37,856 bases of DNA from Alkaliphilus sp. NP8. Lineage in GTDB: Bacteria > Bacillota > Clostridia > Peptostreptococcales > Natronincolaceae. The notes beneath the pieces are model-generated. The model was not told where the DNA came from. It ran no database searches and saw only the letters and a program-made list of their open reading frames with translations. Positions 1 to 7,708 of this stretch are shown here, piece after piece. The stretch spans positions 1 to 37,856 of the forward strand of contig JADWMM010000006.1 of the NCBI GenBank assembly GCA_015978205.1, written 5' to 3'. The position numbers and the translations under genes were made by a program. The stretch's first letter is position 1, and every line of letters begins with the position of its first letter.

Positions 1-1
1 A

Positions 2-205
2 AACTTAAATATAAAAGAGTTAAATAGCTTTATTTCAGGAATAGAAAGGGATTTAGAAGCAGTTAAAAATTCTATTAAATATGAATTTAGCAATGGGTTA
101 GCAGAAGGAACAGTAAATAAAATTAAAGTGATAAAAAGAATAATGTATGGTAGATGTAGCTTTGAACTACTTAGAAAAAAGGTGTTATTATCTAATTTCA
201 ACTAA
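2..205 (+). pseudogene. ISL3-family transposase, C-terminal fragment
   Basis: An open frame enters from the window edge and stops at 203-205, giving about 67 residues. It contains the stretch YEFSNGLAEGTVNKIKVIKR followed by IMYGRCSFELLRKKVLL, which is the characteristic C-terminus of ISL3-family DDE transposases. The catalytic part lies outside the window, so intactness of the element cannot be judged. The reading frame ends about 25 bases before TspO-like coding sequence starts, so this IS end appears to have landed in that gene. Confidence 0.8.
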
Positions 206-220
206 CTATGGAAAGAACCG

Positions 221-522
221 ATTTTCTCTTGGCATTATCAATACATAGGGTTGTCTGTAATTATAATGATTATAATGCTTATATATTTAATTATCATTTA
301 TAAAAAACTTGAAATCGGTAAGGGAGTCAGTAGTAAAAGAGAAGTGTTTTTAGTGCATATTAATTTTAGCGTTTATTTAGGTTGGATTAGTATTGCTACT
401 ATTGCTAATATAACAACTTTCTTAGTTGATATTAATTGGAATGGTAATACTAACAGCAGCTGTTGTACTAGCAATTATTAAAAGAAGAATTTATATATTT
501 AAGGATAAAAAGTTATATCGCT
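221..522 (+). pseudogene. TspO/MBR-like (tryptophan-rich sensory) membrane protein, broken 5' and 3'
   Basis: From 221 the frame reads IFSWHY then a hydrophobic segment, KKLEIGK, and a second membrane stretch containing YLGWISIATIANIT and LVDINWNG. This pattern is typical of clostridial TspO/MBR-family membrane proteins. There is no start codon or RBS: the 5' part is replaced by the ISL3 end. After NWNG the frame is lost; a continuation (GMVILTAAVVLAIIKRR) appears in another frame up to the stop at 520-522, and the expected intervening helices are missing, so there is also an internal deletion. Family assignment is by motif memory. It is very unlikely to make a functional protein. Confidence 0.6.
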
Positions 523-545
523 AGTCTTTATATTTTGTGGTATTA

Positions 546-568
546 AGTGGGTGGTATTGCCACCCACT
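546..568 (+). terminator. Rho-independent terminator-like hairpin
   Basis: A perfect 9-bp stem (AGTGGGTGG / CCACCCACT) with a TATTG loop is followed by ATTTTAATAAG. It lies just after the broken TspO-like gene and probably was its terminator. The T-tail is short. Confidence 0.65.
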
Positions 569-658
569 ATTTTAATAAGATATTATGATAATAAACTAAG
601 GTTTAAGTTTATTATACTGTATTATTTATACTGTTTTAAATAAGCTATAGATTTGTTT

Positions 659-1045
659 TTAATACCACTTAGGATTATTAAAATTGTTAGGATCCTTTAT
701 TCTTTTAGCTTCTTCTTCAGATACAATATATCCAGTTATACCTTTTCTATCATATTCTTTAACAGCTTTTACAGCGTCTTCCTTCGACATAGATGGAGAA
801 AATTTATTTTCCATTACTATGACGTATTTTTCATCCATGCTAGATATTACACTTTCTACTGCTTGAACTATTTCATCTTTATTGCTTTTGCTAGCTATTA
901 AAGCACTTTTAGCTGCTTCTATTGAGTTTGATACGGAACTAGAATTGTCTGTTATTGAATTTATAGTAGCTAACATATCTGCTTTGCTACTACTCGTATT
1001 ATATTTTTTATATCCCTCTAAATAGAATTTTAATATATCTTTCAT
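659..1045 (-). CDS. Hypothetical protein, 128 aa
   Basis: The gene has a clear RBS (GGAGG, six bases before the ATG at 1045) and a full-length frame, so it is probably real. The protein is hydrophilic, Ser/Lys/Glu-rich, and has no signal peptide or membrane segment. A Ser-rich predicted helical region (residues about 18-55) is followed by a more ordered C-terminal half with EDAVKAVKEYDRKGITGYIV, and it ends in an Asn/Pro-rich tail. I do not recognise a family. No operon partner is evident: about 145 bases separate it from the GNAT gene. Confidence 0.6.
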   Translation of the reverse strand: MKDILKFYLEGYKKYNTSSSKADMLATINSITDNSSSVSNSIEAAKSALIASKSNKDEIVQAVESVISSMDEKYVIVMENKFSPSMSKEDAVKAVKEYDRKGITGYIVSEEEAKRIKDPNNFNNPKWY

Positions 1046-1190
1046 TTAATACCTCCATACATTTAATTTGCCTTACTTAACAAATATAATAACCATATGG
1101 AGATTTCTTTATTCATAACTCAAGCTTACAATTGTATAAAACTAATAGTATATCTACTTGGTACTTCATCATCTGAGTTGCTATTATAAA

Positions 1191-1622
1191 TTATTCCTTT
1201 TTCCATGTCATTATATATTCCATAAATCCAGAATCTTCATTTTGTTGCTCTTTTTTTATATCAAACCCACAATGTTTATAAAAATTAACGGAGGATGCAT
1301 TTTCAGTATAAACTGCTAATTCTAAACTTGGATACAAAGATTTACAATAGTTTAATAATTTTTTTCCTATACCTTGTCCTTGATAATCTTCTAAAACAAA
1401 TAATGCACCTATAAATGAATTATCTATAATACTTATAAATCCTTTAGTTATATTACCTTCTTTATAAACAAAAGTTGTAGAAAAAGGTATATATTCATCT
1501 TTAACAATACTATAGTTTTTAACCCAATATTTTTCTGGCATAAAACTGTGAGCAGTAATATTAGTTTTTAACCAGATATCCATAATTTCTTCAATTTCAA
1601 ATTCTTCTAATTGTTTAATCAT
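1191..1622 (-). CDS. GNAT-family N-acetyltransferase
   Basis: The 143-residue protein has the size of a single GNAT domain. The acetyl-CoA loop motif DYQGQGIGKKLL (residues about 97-108) matches the Q/R-x-x-G-x-G signature, followed by the helix and the ELAVYTENASSVNFYKHCGF strand-helix typical of motif B. The N-terminus (EEIMDIWLKTNITAHSFMPEKYW) resembles YjaB/YhhY-type members. The substrate cannot be told from sequence. It is followed 48 bases upstream on the same strand by the MBL-fold gene, so the two may share a transcript. Confidence 0.85.
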   Translation of the reverse strand: MIKQLEEFEIEEIMDIWLKTNITAHSFMPEKYWVKNYSIVKDEYIPFSTTFVYKEGNITKGFISIIDNSFIGALFVLEDYQGQGIGKKLLNYCKSLYPSLELAVYTENASSVNFYKHCGFDIKKEQQNEDSGFMEYIMTWKKE

Positions 1623-1670
1623 ATTTTTTTGCCCCCTTTTTAATTTTATAAATCTTATCCCTACATACCA

Positions 1671-2399
1671 TTATTCTAAAATGATTCTTTTTAATGATTC
1701 TTTAATATTTTTTGTATATATTCCACCATGGTAGCATATAATTTTATCTATTTCATAATTTAATAACTTCTCTATAGATTTTTTTGCATTATCCATATTT
1801 AGAGTATACTGTGGATATGGTATCATCAATTTATTGTTTTCCACTACTAATGCATCTCCTGAAATCAATGTTTTACTTTCTTTTAAATAAATAGAAATAT
1901 GACCAGGCATATGCCCTGGTGTTGCAATTATTTCTATACCTCCGCACCAAGAAAATGAATCTTTATCTTTTAAGCATATGTCTACCTGAACATTTTCTAT
2001 GGTTTCAATAAAATGCTGAAACTCTTTTGCATTTTCCTTCTCATCATCAGGTATTTTATCATATATAGATTCTGCTTGCTGTAGTCTCAAGGATTTTTCC
2101 TTACCACTAATATATTTTTCATCATCAATCGATGAAAGAACCTTAATATGTGGATACTCTCTCTTAAACTCTGCTAAAGCTCCCATGTGGTCAAAATCAT
2201 GATGTGTTATAATTATTTTTGTCAATCGACCAATATCCATTCCATTTTCTTGAGCAGTACTTTTTATTAAAGACAAAAAATTAGGATACCCACAATCAAT
2301 TAAAATAACTTCATTTCCACAACTTAATATAACCGGATAAATAACATTACTATCACCATTAAAATCAAATTTTATTTCTAAAACTGTTAATTTATTCAT
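1671..2399 (-). CDS. MBL-fold metallo-hydrolase
   Basis: This is a 242-residue metallo-beta-lactamase-fold protein. The metal site is visible as THHDFDHMG (HxHxDH-like, residues about 65-73), the second His in ATPGHMPGHISIY, the bridging Asp in LISGDALVVE, and a late His in ICYHGGIY. Length and motif order fit the general glyoxalase-II-like hydrolase group rather than true beta-lactamases. The substrate is unknown. The RBS region carries GGAGGAGTAAGC before the ATG. Confidence 0.85.
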   Translation of the reverse strand: MNKLTVLEIKFDFNGDSNVIYPVILSCGNEVILIDCGYPNFLSLIKSTAQENGMDIGRLTKIIITHHDFDHMGALAEFKREYPHIKVLSSIDDEKYISGKEKSLRLQQAESIYDKIPDDEKENAKEFQHFIETIENVQVDICLKDKDSFSWCGGIEIIATPGHMPGHISIYLKESKTLISGDALVVENNKLMIPYPQYTLNMDNAKKSIEKLLNYEIDKIICYHGGIYTKNIKESLKRIILE

Positions 2400-2517
2400 T
2401 AGCTTACTCCTCCATAACTTATCTATAAATATATTAACCTTAATTTCTGTAATTACTCAAGTCCATAAACGATTCTGTATCAAAGTTGTACATATTTATT
2501 TGTAAAATCTCAACAAA

Positions 2518-2560
2518 AAATCGGCATTAAATTATCTTAATTGATAATAAATACCGATTT
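2518..2560 (-). terminator. Terminator of the small HTH gene
   Basis: On the minus strand the stem AAATCGG / CCGATTT encloses an inner TTATC/GATAA hairpin and is followed by a TTTTTTG tail. It lies directly after the stop codon of the HTH gene at 2565. Confidence 0.65.
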
Positions 2561-2564
2561 CTAT

Positions 2565-2837
2565 TTATATATTTTTTTGTTGTCTAATTATTCTTCTTAT
2601 ACTATGTTCAGAAAGATAATACTTCTGTGCAAGTTTTTTAATAGATATTCCTTCATTGTATTTATTAAAAATTTCTCTGTTTCTTATTTTTAAGATTTCT
2701 TTTGTCGCAGTATTTTCTCCCCAAACTTTTTTATTATCATATTTTATTGGTATATATAAATAACCGCCATCTATATATTCTTGAATAAGTTGAACAATAT
2801 GTTCTGGCAGTATATTTTGTGCATTTTCATATTTCAT
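2565..2837 (-). CDS. Small Mor-type helix-turn-helix DNA-binding protein (CD3324-like)
   Basis: The protein is 90 residues. The first half (LPEHIVQLIQEYIDGGYLYI then WGENT) and the C-terminal helix-turn-helix (residues about 55-88, NEGISIKKLAQKYYLSEHSI then RRIIRQ) match a family common in Clostridia, annotated as CD3324-like and related to the Mor transcription activator fold. It probably acts as a DNA-binding regulator; its target is unknown. A TAGGAG RBS lies upstream, and the leader contains an unusual folded element at 2879-2970. Confidence 0.8.
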   Translation of the reverse strand: MKYENAQNILPEHIVQLIQEYIDGGYLYIPIKYDNKKVWGENTATKEILKIRNREIFNKYNEGISIKKLAQKYYLSEHSIRRIIRQQKNI

Positions 2838-2878
2838 ATCTTTTGCTCCTATCTACTTTATTATCTGTAAATAATGAA

Positions 2879-2970
2879 GCAAAGACTACACAAAATAGTA
2901 TTGCCTAAATTAATCTACTAAATTAGGCCCTGAACAAATCATTGTTGAGTTTATTCTGTGTAATCTTTGC
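2879..2970. other. Three-way-junction inverted-repeat structure in leader of HTH gene
   Basis: Bases 2879-2892 and 2957-2970 are complementary over 14 positions with one mismatch, forming an outer stem. It encloses two further hairpins: 2903-2928 (GCCTAA/TTAGGC plus two pairs past a bulge) and 2930-2949 (eight positions with one G-G mismatch, loop ATCA). The 3' arm of the outer stem on the plus strand can instead form a local hairpin TCTGTG/CACAGA (2955-2975), so two exclusive folds exist. It lies 42 bases before the minus-strand HTH start codon. I do not recognise it as a known riboswitch class; it could also be a small mobile repeat. Confidence 0.5.
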
Positions 2971-3109
2971 ACAGAGCCAAAGTAGGCAGTATATGATATC
3001 ATATAATCCATTTATTTTCCCTCCATTTCTATATAAATAATTTATGATTAAAAATTTTATCATAATGTTAATATTAAACAATATCTATTAAGTACTTTAT
3101 TACAAGGTT

Positions 3110-3985
3110 TCAAACAATAGGTATATAGATTTCTACCAAACGTTTGCCTTCCCTTTCTTCAACTATAGGATAATGTTCAAGAGAAAATCTGTCATCAGGT
3201 TTATAACCACTTGTTGGAAGCCATTTACCATACATATAATACCAAGCTTTACCGTATTCATTTGGTTCTACCATAAAACTTCCGACAGCGTACTGTCCTT
3301 CATGAAAATTTAAAATGCCAATATCTCCATTTACCGCAACATTTCTATCTACAGACATACATACACTAAGTCTCAACTGATCTTCATTTGTTTCATTTCC
3401 AAAATCATGATAGATAACGAACCATCTTGAGCTTGTTGAGATTAGCTTTCTTTGATCTGCCCATTGATAGAGTTTATTAAACAAATCAGAAAAAAGCTCA
3501 CTGTCTCCTTTGTATGGTCCCATATATCTGGTATATATCAGCTTAATTGCTTTCTCTTTTCGTATCTCAATATTTAAGGGCTCTATTGTAATATCCCTTT
3601 CCTTTAAGTACTGGCCTACAAAATCAGTCTTCTTGAAGGTACCATCTGTTTTTCGATAGCTGCTGCCACTCACGCCATATTGGGATTTAAATGCTTTTGC
3701 AAAAGAAGATTGACTACAAAAACCTACACTCATAGCAATGTCTATTATTGGCCGCTTTTTATCTGATAAGAGCATATACGCTGCCTTTTCCAATCGTATT
3801 CTTTTAATAAATCCATATAAGCTTTCTCCTGTCATAAAGCCATATATTCTTTGGAAATGATACTCGCTAAAATTAGCTATTTGAGACAACTGCTCTATTG
3901 TAAGAGGTTCTTCCAGATGGTTTTCTATATAATCTTGTACTTTATTTATTTGTTCAACGTAAGGATTCTCATCTTTTATAGACAT
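3110..3985 (-). CDS. AraC-family transcriptional regulator with GyrI-like effector domain
   Basis: This is a 291-residue regulator. Residues 8-108 form an N-terminal AraC/XylS double HTH (IENHLEEPLTIEQLSQIANF, then IDIAMSVGFCSQSSFAKAFK and QYGVSGSSYRK). A GyrI-like/BmrR-type ligand domain follows to the end (IEPLNIEIRKEKAIKLIYTR, MGPYKG, then AVGSFMVEPNEYGKAWYYMY). Domain order and length match the Rob/SoxS-GyrI class that senses small hydrophobic compounds. The RBS is GAAGGAG. It lies 91 bases downstream of the TsaA-UvrA fusion gene on the same strand and could be cotranscribed with it. Confidence 0.9.
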   Translation of the reverse strand: MSIKDENPYVEQINKVQDYIENHLEEPLTIEQLSQIANFSEYHFQRIYGFMTGESLYGFIKRIRLEKAAYMLLSDKKRPIIDIAMSVGFCSQSSFAKAFKSQYGVSGSSYRKTDGTFKKTDFVGQYLKERDITIEPLNIEIRKEKAIKLIYTRYMGPYKGDSELFSDLFNKLYQWADQRKLISTSSRWFVIYHDFGNETNEDQLRLSVCMSVDRNVAVNGDIGILNFHEGQYAVGSFMVEPNEYGKAWYYMYGKWLPTSGYKPDDRFSLEHYPIVEEREGKRLVEIYIPIV

Positions 3986-4076
3986 ATAAAGTCTCCTTCG
4001 CTCTTTTGGTACATCATATCATATCAAAGACTACTTTTTCTATAACTGTTATCATAGCACTTATATTACATAGTTA

Positions 4077-7000
4077 TTACTTCTTTTGAAATCCTGCTTG
4101 AAGGATATACCCACCTTTATCACCACCACTCGGTCCAAGTTCAACAATGTAATCACTTTCCTTTATCATTTGAAGGTTATGTTCAATAATAATGATTGTA
4201 GCACCTTTTTCTTTCAATTCTTTTAATACATCTATTGCCTTTTCAACATCTTCTTCATTAAGACCGGTAGTTGGTTCATCCAAAATATAGAGAATATTTT
4301 TACAATCCTTTTTATATAACTCTTTAGCAAGTTTTATTCTCTGTGCTTCACCCCCTGACAAAGTAGAAGCACTTTGACCAAGTTTAAGATAACCTAAACC
4401 AACTTTATTTAGTATAGAAAGTTGCCTAACAATCTTCTTTTCTTCCTGAAAAATTTCTATTAAATCATGAATCTCCATATTAAGAATATCTCCTATAGAT
4501 AAGTCTTTTATCTTGATTTTAAGCACATCTTTAGAATATCTCTTACCATGACATTTATTACAAGGAACATATAAATCATCCATATAATGCATTTTCACTG
4601 CCACTTCTCCAAGACCATTACACTCCGGACACTGACCCTTCCTTGAATTGAAGCTAAAATACTCTTTTGACAAGTTATTACTTTTTGCTTGTTCAGTGTC
4701 TGCATAGCATTTTCTTATTAAGTCAAACACGCCAGTATAGGTACCTGGATTCGACCTTGAATTGCTACCAATTGGTTTCTGATTAACATAGCAAACATCT
4801 TCAAATGACTCTACACCGATTACTTTTTGCAAACTCCCCATCTCCTCAACGGTTCCTCCTAATGATTTTATTATATAAGGATACAAAGTCTTTGATATAA
4901 GGCTGCTTTTTCCAGAACCACTAACGCCAATGACTGCCGTTATCATACCTATAGGTATATTTACATCAACATTTTTTAGATTCTGAGTAGTAACCCCCTG
5001 TAGTTGAATATAGGATGCACTTTTTATATTCAATAATTCACCATTTATCTCTTGGTTTTTATACTCAGATATATCACCTATAACTTCGATTGAATCAAAA
5101 TCATCGTTATAGTCATTCAATTTGAGTTGTTTTTCAATCTCTTGTCTGGTTTTTACAGAAACTAGTTCTCCACCATATCGACCTGCTTTTGGTCCCATTT
5201 CAAGATGCAGGTCAGAAATAGCTAGAAAGCTTTTTTTATGTTCTACAATTATTACTGTATTACCATGTTTTTTTAAATCTACAATGGCATCCATTAAAAA
5301 TTGGTAATCTTTAGGGTGTAATCCTTTTGAAGGCTCATCCATAATATAAAGAATGTTCGATAAACCTGTTCCAAATTGTGTGGCTAATTTCAAACGTTGA
5401 GCCTCTCCACCTGACAAGCTAGGTACACTTCTATCAAGAGTTATATAACTTAGACCTACATTTTGTATCCGTTTCAGCCTTTGATTTAGCTTTATAAAAA
5501 ACATCTTAGTTTTGTTTTTCTGTTCCATAGTAAGTTGACCGTAAATTCTATGGCACCATACTCGTAGTTGATCAATACTTAACTTTACAATCTCCGGATA
5601 TCTATGTCCATTAATATTAATCAATCTACCTTCTTCTTGAATCCGCTCGCCTTGACATCGGCTACAGGTATTCTTTGACATATATCGCTGTACTTGATCA
5701 ATTCCTCGTACAGATTTCGTATCATGGGCTAATCGCTGAATGAGATTTACCGATCCTTCTACAGGTCGTGTAATAACACCACTTCTTCCATTTGAATTCT
5801 CATATGTTAAGCTTACTTCACGTCCATTTGAGCCATAGAAGAATTGTTGCTTAAATTCCTTAGGCAACTTTGAAAATGGTAGTTCTAAGTCCACATTCAA
5901 ATCATCAGCTAAAGCTAATATTTCACCTCGCATCCAATTTGCATTTGGGTTCTTTCTATGTTTTCTTAAATCACCATATAATGATGAAGCACAGTCTAAT
6001 AACGATTTTTCTGGATATTCGACAATCTTATCTTTATCAATTCCTATCTCTACACCTAATCCTTTGCAAACTGGGCACATATAATCTGAATTATTATAAC
6101 TGAACACTTGTGGTGTTCTATCATATAAAATCTCACCACAGCCATTACAAACATTGCTGTCATCAACAACCTGATGACATGTTGGACATACTCGCTGTCC
6201 AAGGGTTGCAAATATCAGCTTCAAAATATCAGCTATTTTAGTTGCTGACCCCACTGTAGATCTTGGATTAGCTCCTAAGCTTCGTTGCTCAATAGCTATA
6301 GCAGGTTGTAATCCGGTTATTTTGTCAACATATACATTGGAAAATGTGTCATTTAACATCTGGTTTGATAACACTAAATCCATAAACTTCTTTTGACTCT
6401 CAGCATAAATTGTGTCAAAAGCTAAACTTGTTTTACCGCTTCCACTAACGCCAGTGACTAAATTTATACTGTTCTTCAGAATCGATACAGATACATTTTT
6501 CAGATTATTAACACGTGCATGGTGTATATGTATCTCTCGATTATCATATTCATCTTCTATAACGTCATCAATCTCAAGTTCACCATAAAAAACATTATCC
6601 TCATTATATATAGCAGTATCTTCATGGTTTTCTTTAGGAGTTACTACTATTTCTTTTGGCCTATTAAAGCTTTTGTACGTCGTCCAGTGTGATACCCAAG
6701 GTGGTAGGGTTCCTCCTTCTATTTTGTCCACCGATGGTTGATAGAACATAATCTGAAAGATTTTTGTCCCCGGAAACCCGTCAAATCCTTCAATATCAAT
6801 AACCCCATTTTGATAGTCTACTTGATTAACATAAACAATAGTCGATCCTATAGGATTTGGTCGGATTGGTGATCTAGTTGCAAATATTCCCATTTGAGGC
6901 GCATTATTATACGGAGGATTGCACATTCTGTTTTTTCTAAATGAGTCTTTATCAAAACGATGAAAGCACCACAACACTCGAATGTAATCACCTTTCTTGA

Positions 7001-7481
7001 TTGGTTGAATATTATCAGTACTGGATTTAATTTCGTTAAGTGACTTTTTATTAAGTTGAATAACCGTTCTGTTTCCATATATCGTATACTCTCCGATTAT
7101 ATAATCCGAAAAACTCAAACAAAATCTATTTTCAGATTCTTCTGAATCTAAAACAACTTCTTCAGCCGGAAAATATGGTTTTATATCTACTAGTTGTCCT
7201 GAAACTTTTACCTTCTCCAACATTTCTGTGTCATCAGACTTTTCTTCTGTATGCTGTGTATTGTTCGTGGGCATTCTTAGTATAATTTGCCCCTTCTTTT
7301 CACTCATTTCAAGAATTTTTGTAACATATACTTCAATCCTGTCTTCCCTAAGACAATACAACATGCAATGTGAGAACATATCCAGTTTATTCAATGCTTT
7401 TTCATATCCTTCATGTAAATTTACAAGAATTTCTCTCTTCCTATCATCGACAGATATAGTACCGATTTCTAACCACTTCAT
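4077..7481 (-). CDS. TsaA/TrmO-like domain fused to UvrA-like ABC ATPase
   Basis: The protein has 1134 residues. Residues about 160-255 carry the TsaA/TrmO signature: GDYIRVLWCFHRFD, then MGIFATRSPIRPNPIGSTIV (197-216), the SAM-binding core of tRNA N6-threonylcarbamoyladenosine methyltransferases. Residues 1-118 look like an additional degenerate TsaA half-domain (LHEGYEKALNKLDMFSHCML and VDIKPYFPAEEVV) without that core. From about 318 a full UvrA-like protein follows: Walker A GVSGSGKTS (344-352), CxxC zinc modules at 432-449 and 469 on, LSGGEAQRLKLA, MDEPSKGLHP, then a second GVSGSGKSS, CPECNGLG, LSGGEAQRIKLA and LDEPTTGL. The UvrA part is about 815 residues, shorter than canonical UvrA (about 940), and resembles the UvrA-paralogue class found without UvrB/UvrC. 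AGGAGG precedes the ATG. Its role is unknown; tRNA or nucleic-acid modification coupled to damage or drug resistance is inference. Confidence 0.9.
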   Translation of the reverse strand: MKWLEIGTISVDDRKREILVNLHEGYEKALNKLDMFSHCMLYCLREDRIEVYVTKILEMSEKKGQIILRMPTNNTQHTEEKSDDTEMLEKVKVSGQLVDIKPYFPAEEVVLDSEESENRFCLSFSDYIIGEYTIYGNRTVIQLNKKSLNEIKSSTDNIQPIKKGDYIRVLWCFHRFDKDSFRKNRMCNPPYNNAPQMGIFATRSPIRPNPIGSTIVYVNQVDYQNGVIDIEGFDGFPGTKIFQIMFYQPSVDKIEGGTLPPWVSHWTTYKSFNRPKEIVVTPKENHEDTAIYNEDNVFYGELEIDDVIEDEYDNREIHIHHARVNNLKNVSVSILKNSINLVTGVSGSGKTSLAFDTIYAESQKKFMDLVLSNQMLNDTFSNVYVDKITGLQPAIAIEQRSLGANPRSTVGSATKIADILKLIFATLGQRVCPTCHQVVDDSNVCNGCGEILYDRTPQVFSYNNSDYMCPVCKGLGVEIGIDKDKIVEYPEKSLLDCASSLYGDLRKHRKNPNANWMRGEILALADDLNVDLELPFSKLPKEFKQQFFYGSNGREVSLTYENSNGRSGVITRPVEGSVNLIQRLAHDTKSVRGIDQVQRYMSKNTCSRCQGERIQEEGRLININGHRYPEIVKLSIDQLRVWCHRIYGQLTMEQKNKTKMFFIKLNQRLKRIQNVGLSYITLDRSVPSLSGGEAQRLKLATQFGTGLSNILYIMDEPSKGLHPKDYQFLMDAIVDLKKHGNTVIIVEHKKSFLAISDLHLEMGPKAGRYGGELVSVKTRQEIEKQLKLNDYNDDFDSIEVIGDISEYKNQEINGELLNIKSASYIQLQGVTTQNLKNVDVNIPIGMITAVIGVSGSGKSSLISKTLYPYIIKSLGGTVEEMGSLQKVIGVESFEDVCYVNQKPIGSNSRSNPGTYTGVFDLIRKCYADTEQAKSNNLSKEYFSFNSRKGQCPECNGLGEVAVKMHYMDDLYVPCNKCHGKRYSKDVLKIKIKDLSIGDILNMEIHDLIEIFQEEKKIVRQLSILNKVGLGYLKLGQSASTLSGGEAQRIKLAKELYKKDCKNILYILDEPTTGLNEEDVEKAIDVLKELKEKGATIIIIEHNLQMIKESDYIVELGPSGGDKGGYILQAGFQKK

Positions 7482-7708
7482 AATAATCCTCCTATTTCTC
7501 TTAAATATCTATATCCATTATATCAATCGTTGATAAGAAATACTTTTCCATTACTGCTATCCTCTGTTATCCGCTGTCTGATGGTAATATGACTATCTAT
7601 CATTTCGATTATCTTTAAAGATTAACAATGCAATGAAAGCAATAATCTATGGTATATTATAATATCATGTACCATTGTTTAGATTTAAAAAAATCTAGAA
7701 AATCACTA

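Noticed and set aside
2879-2970. Identification of the three-way junction as a purine, TPP or THF riboswitch
   Set aside because: The conserved junction and loop sequences of those classes are absent; only the gross topology is similar.
3694-4045. Plus-strand frame at 3851-4045 as a gene
   Set aside because: It lies antisense to the AraC-type gene with no RBS and has no recognisable domain.
7620-7708. AGATTT/AAATCT palindrome as terminator of the Bce permease gene
   Set aside because: Only six A/T-rich pairs and no T-tail in the right orientation.
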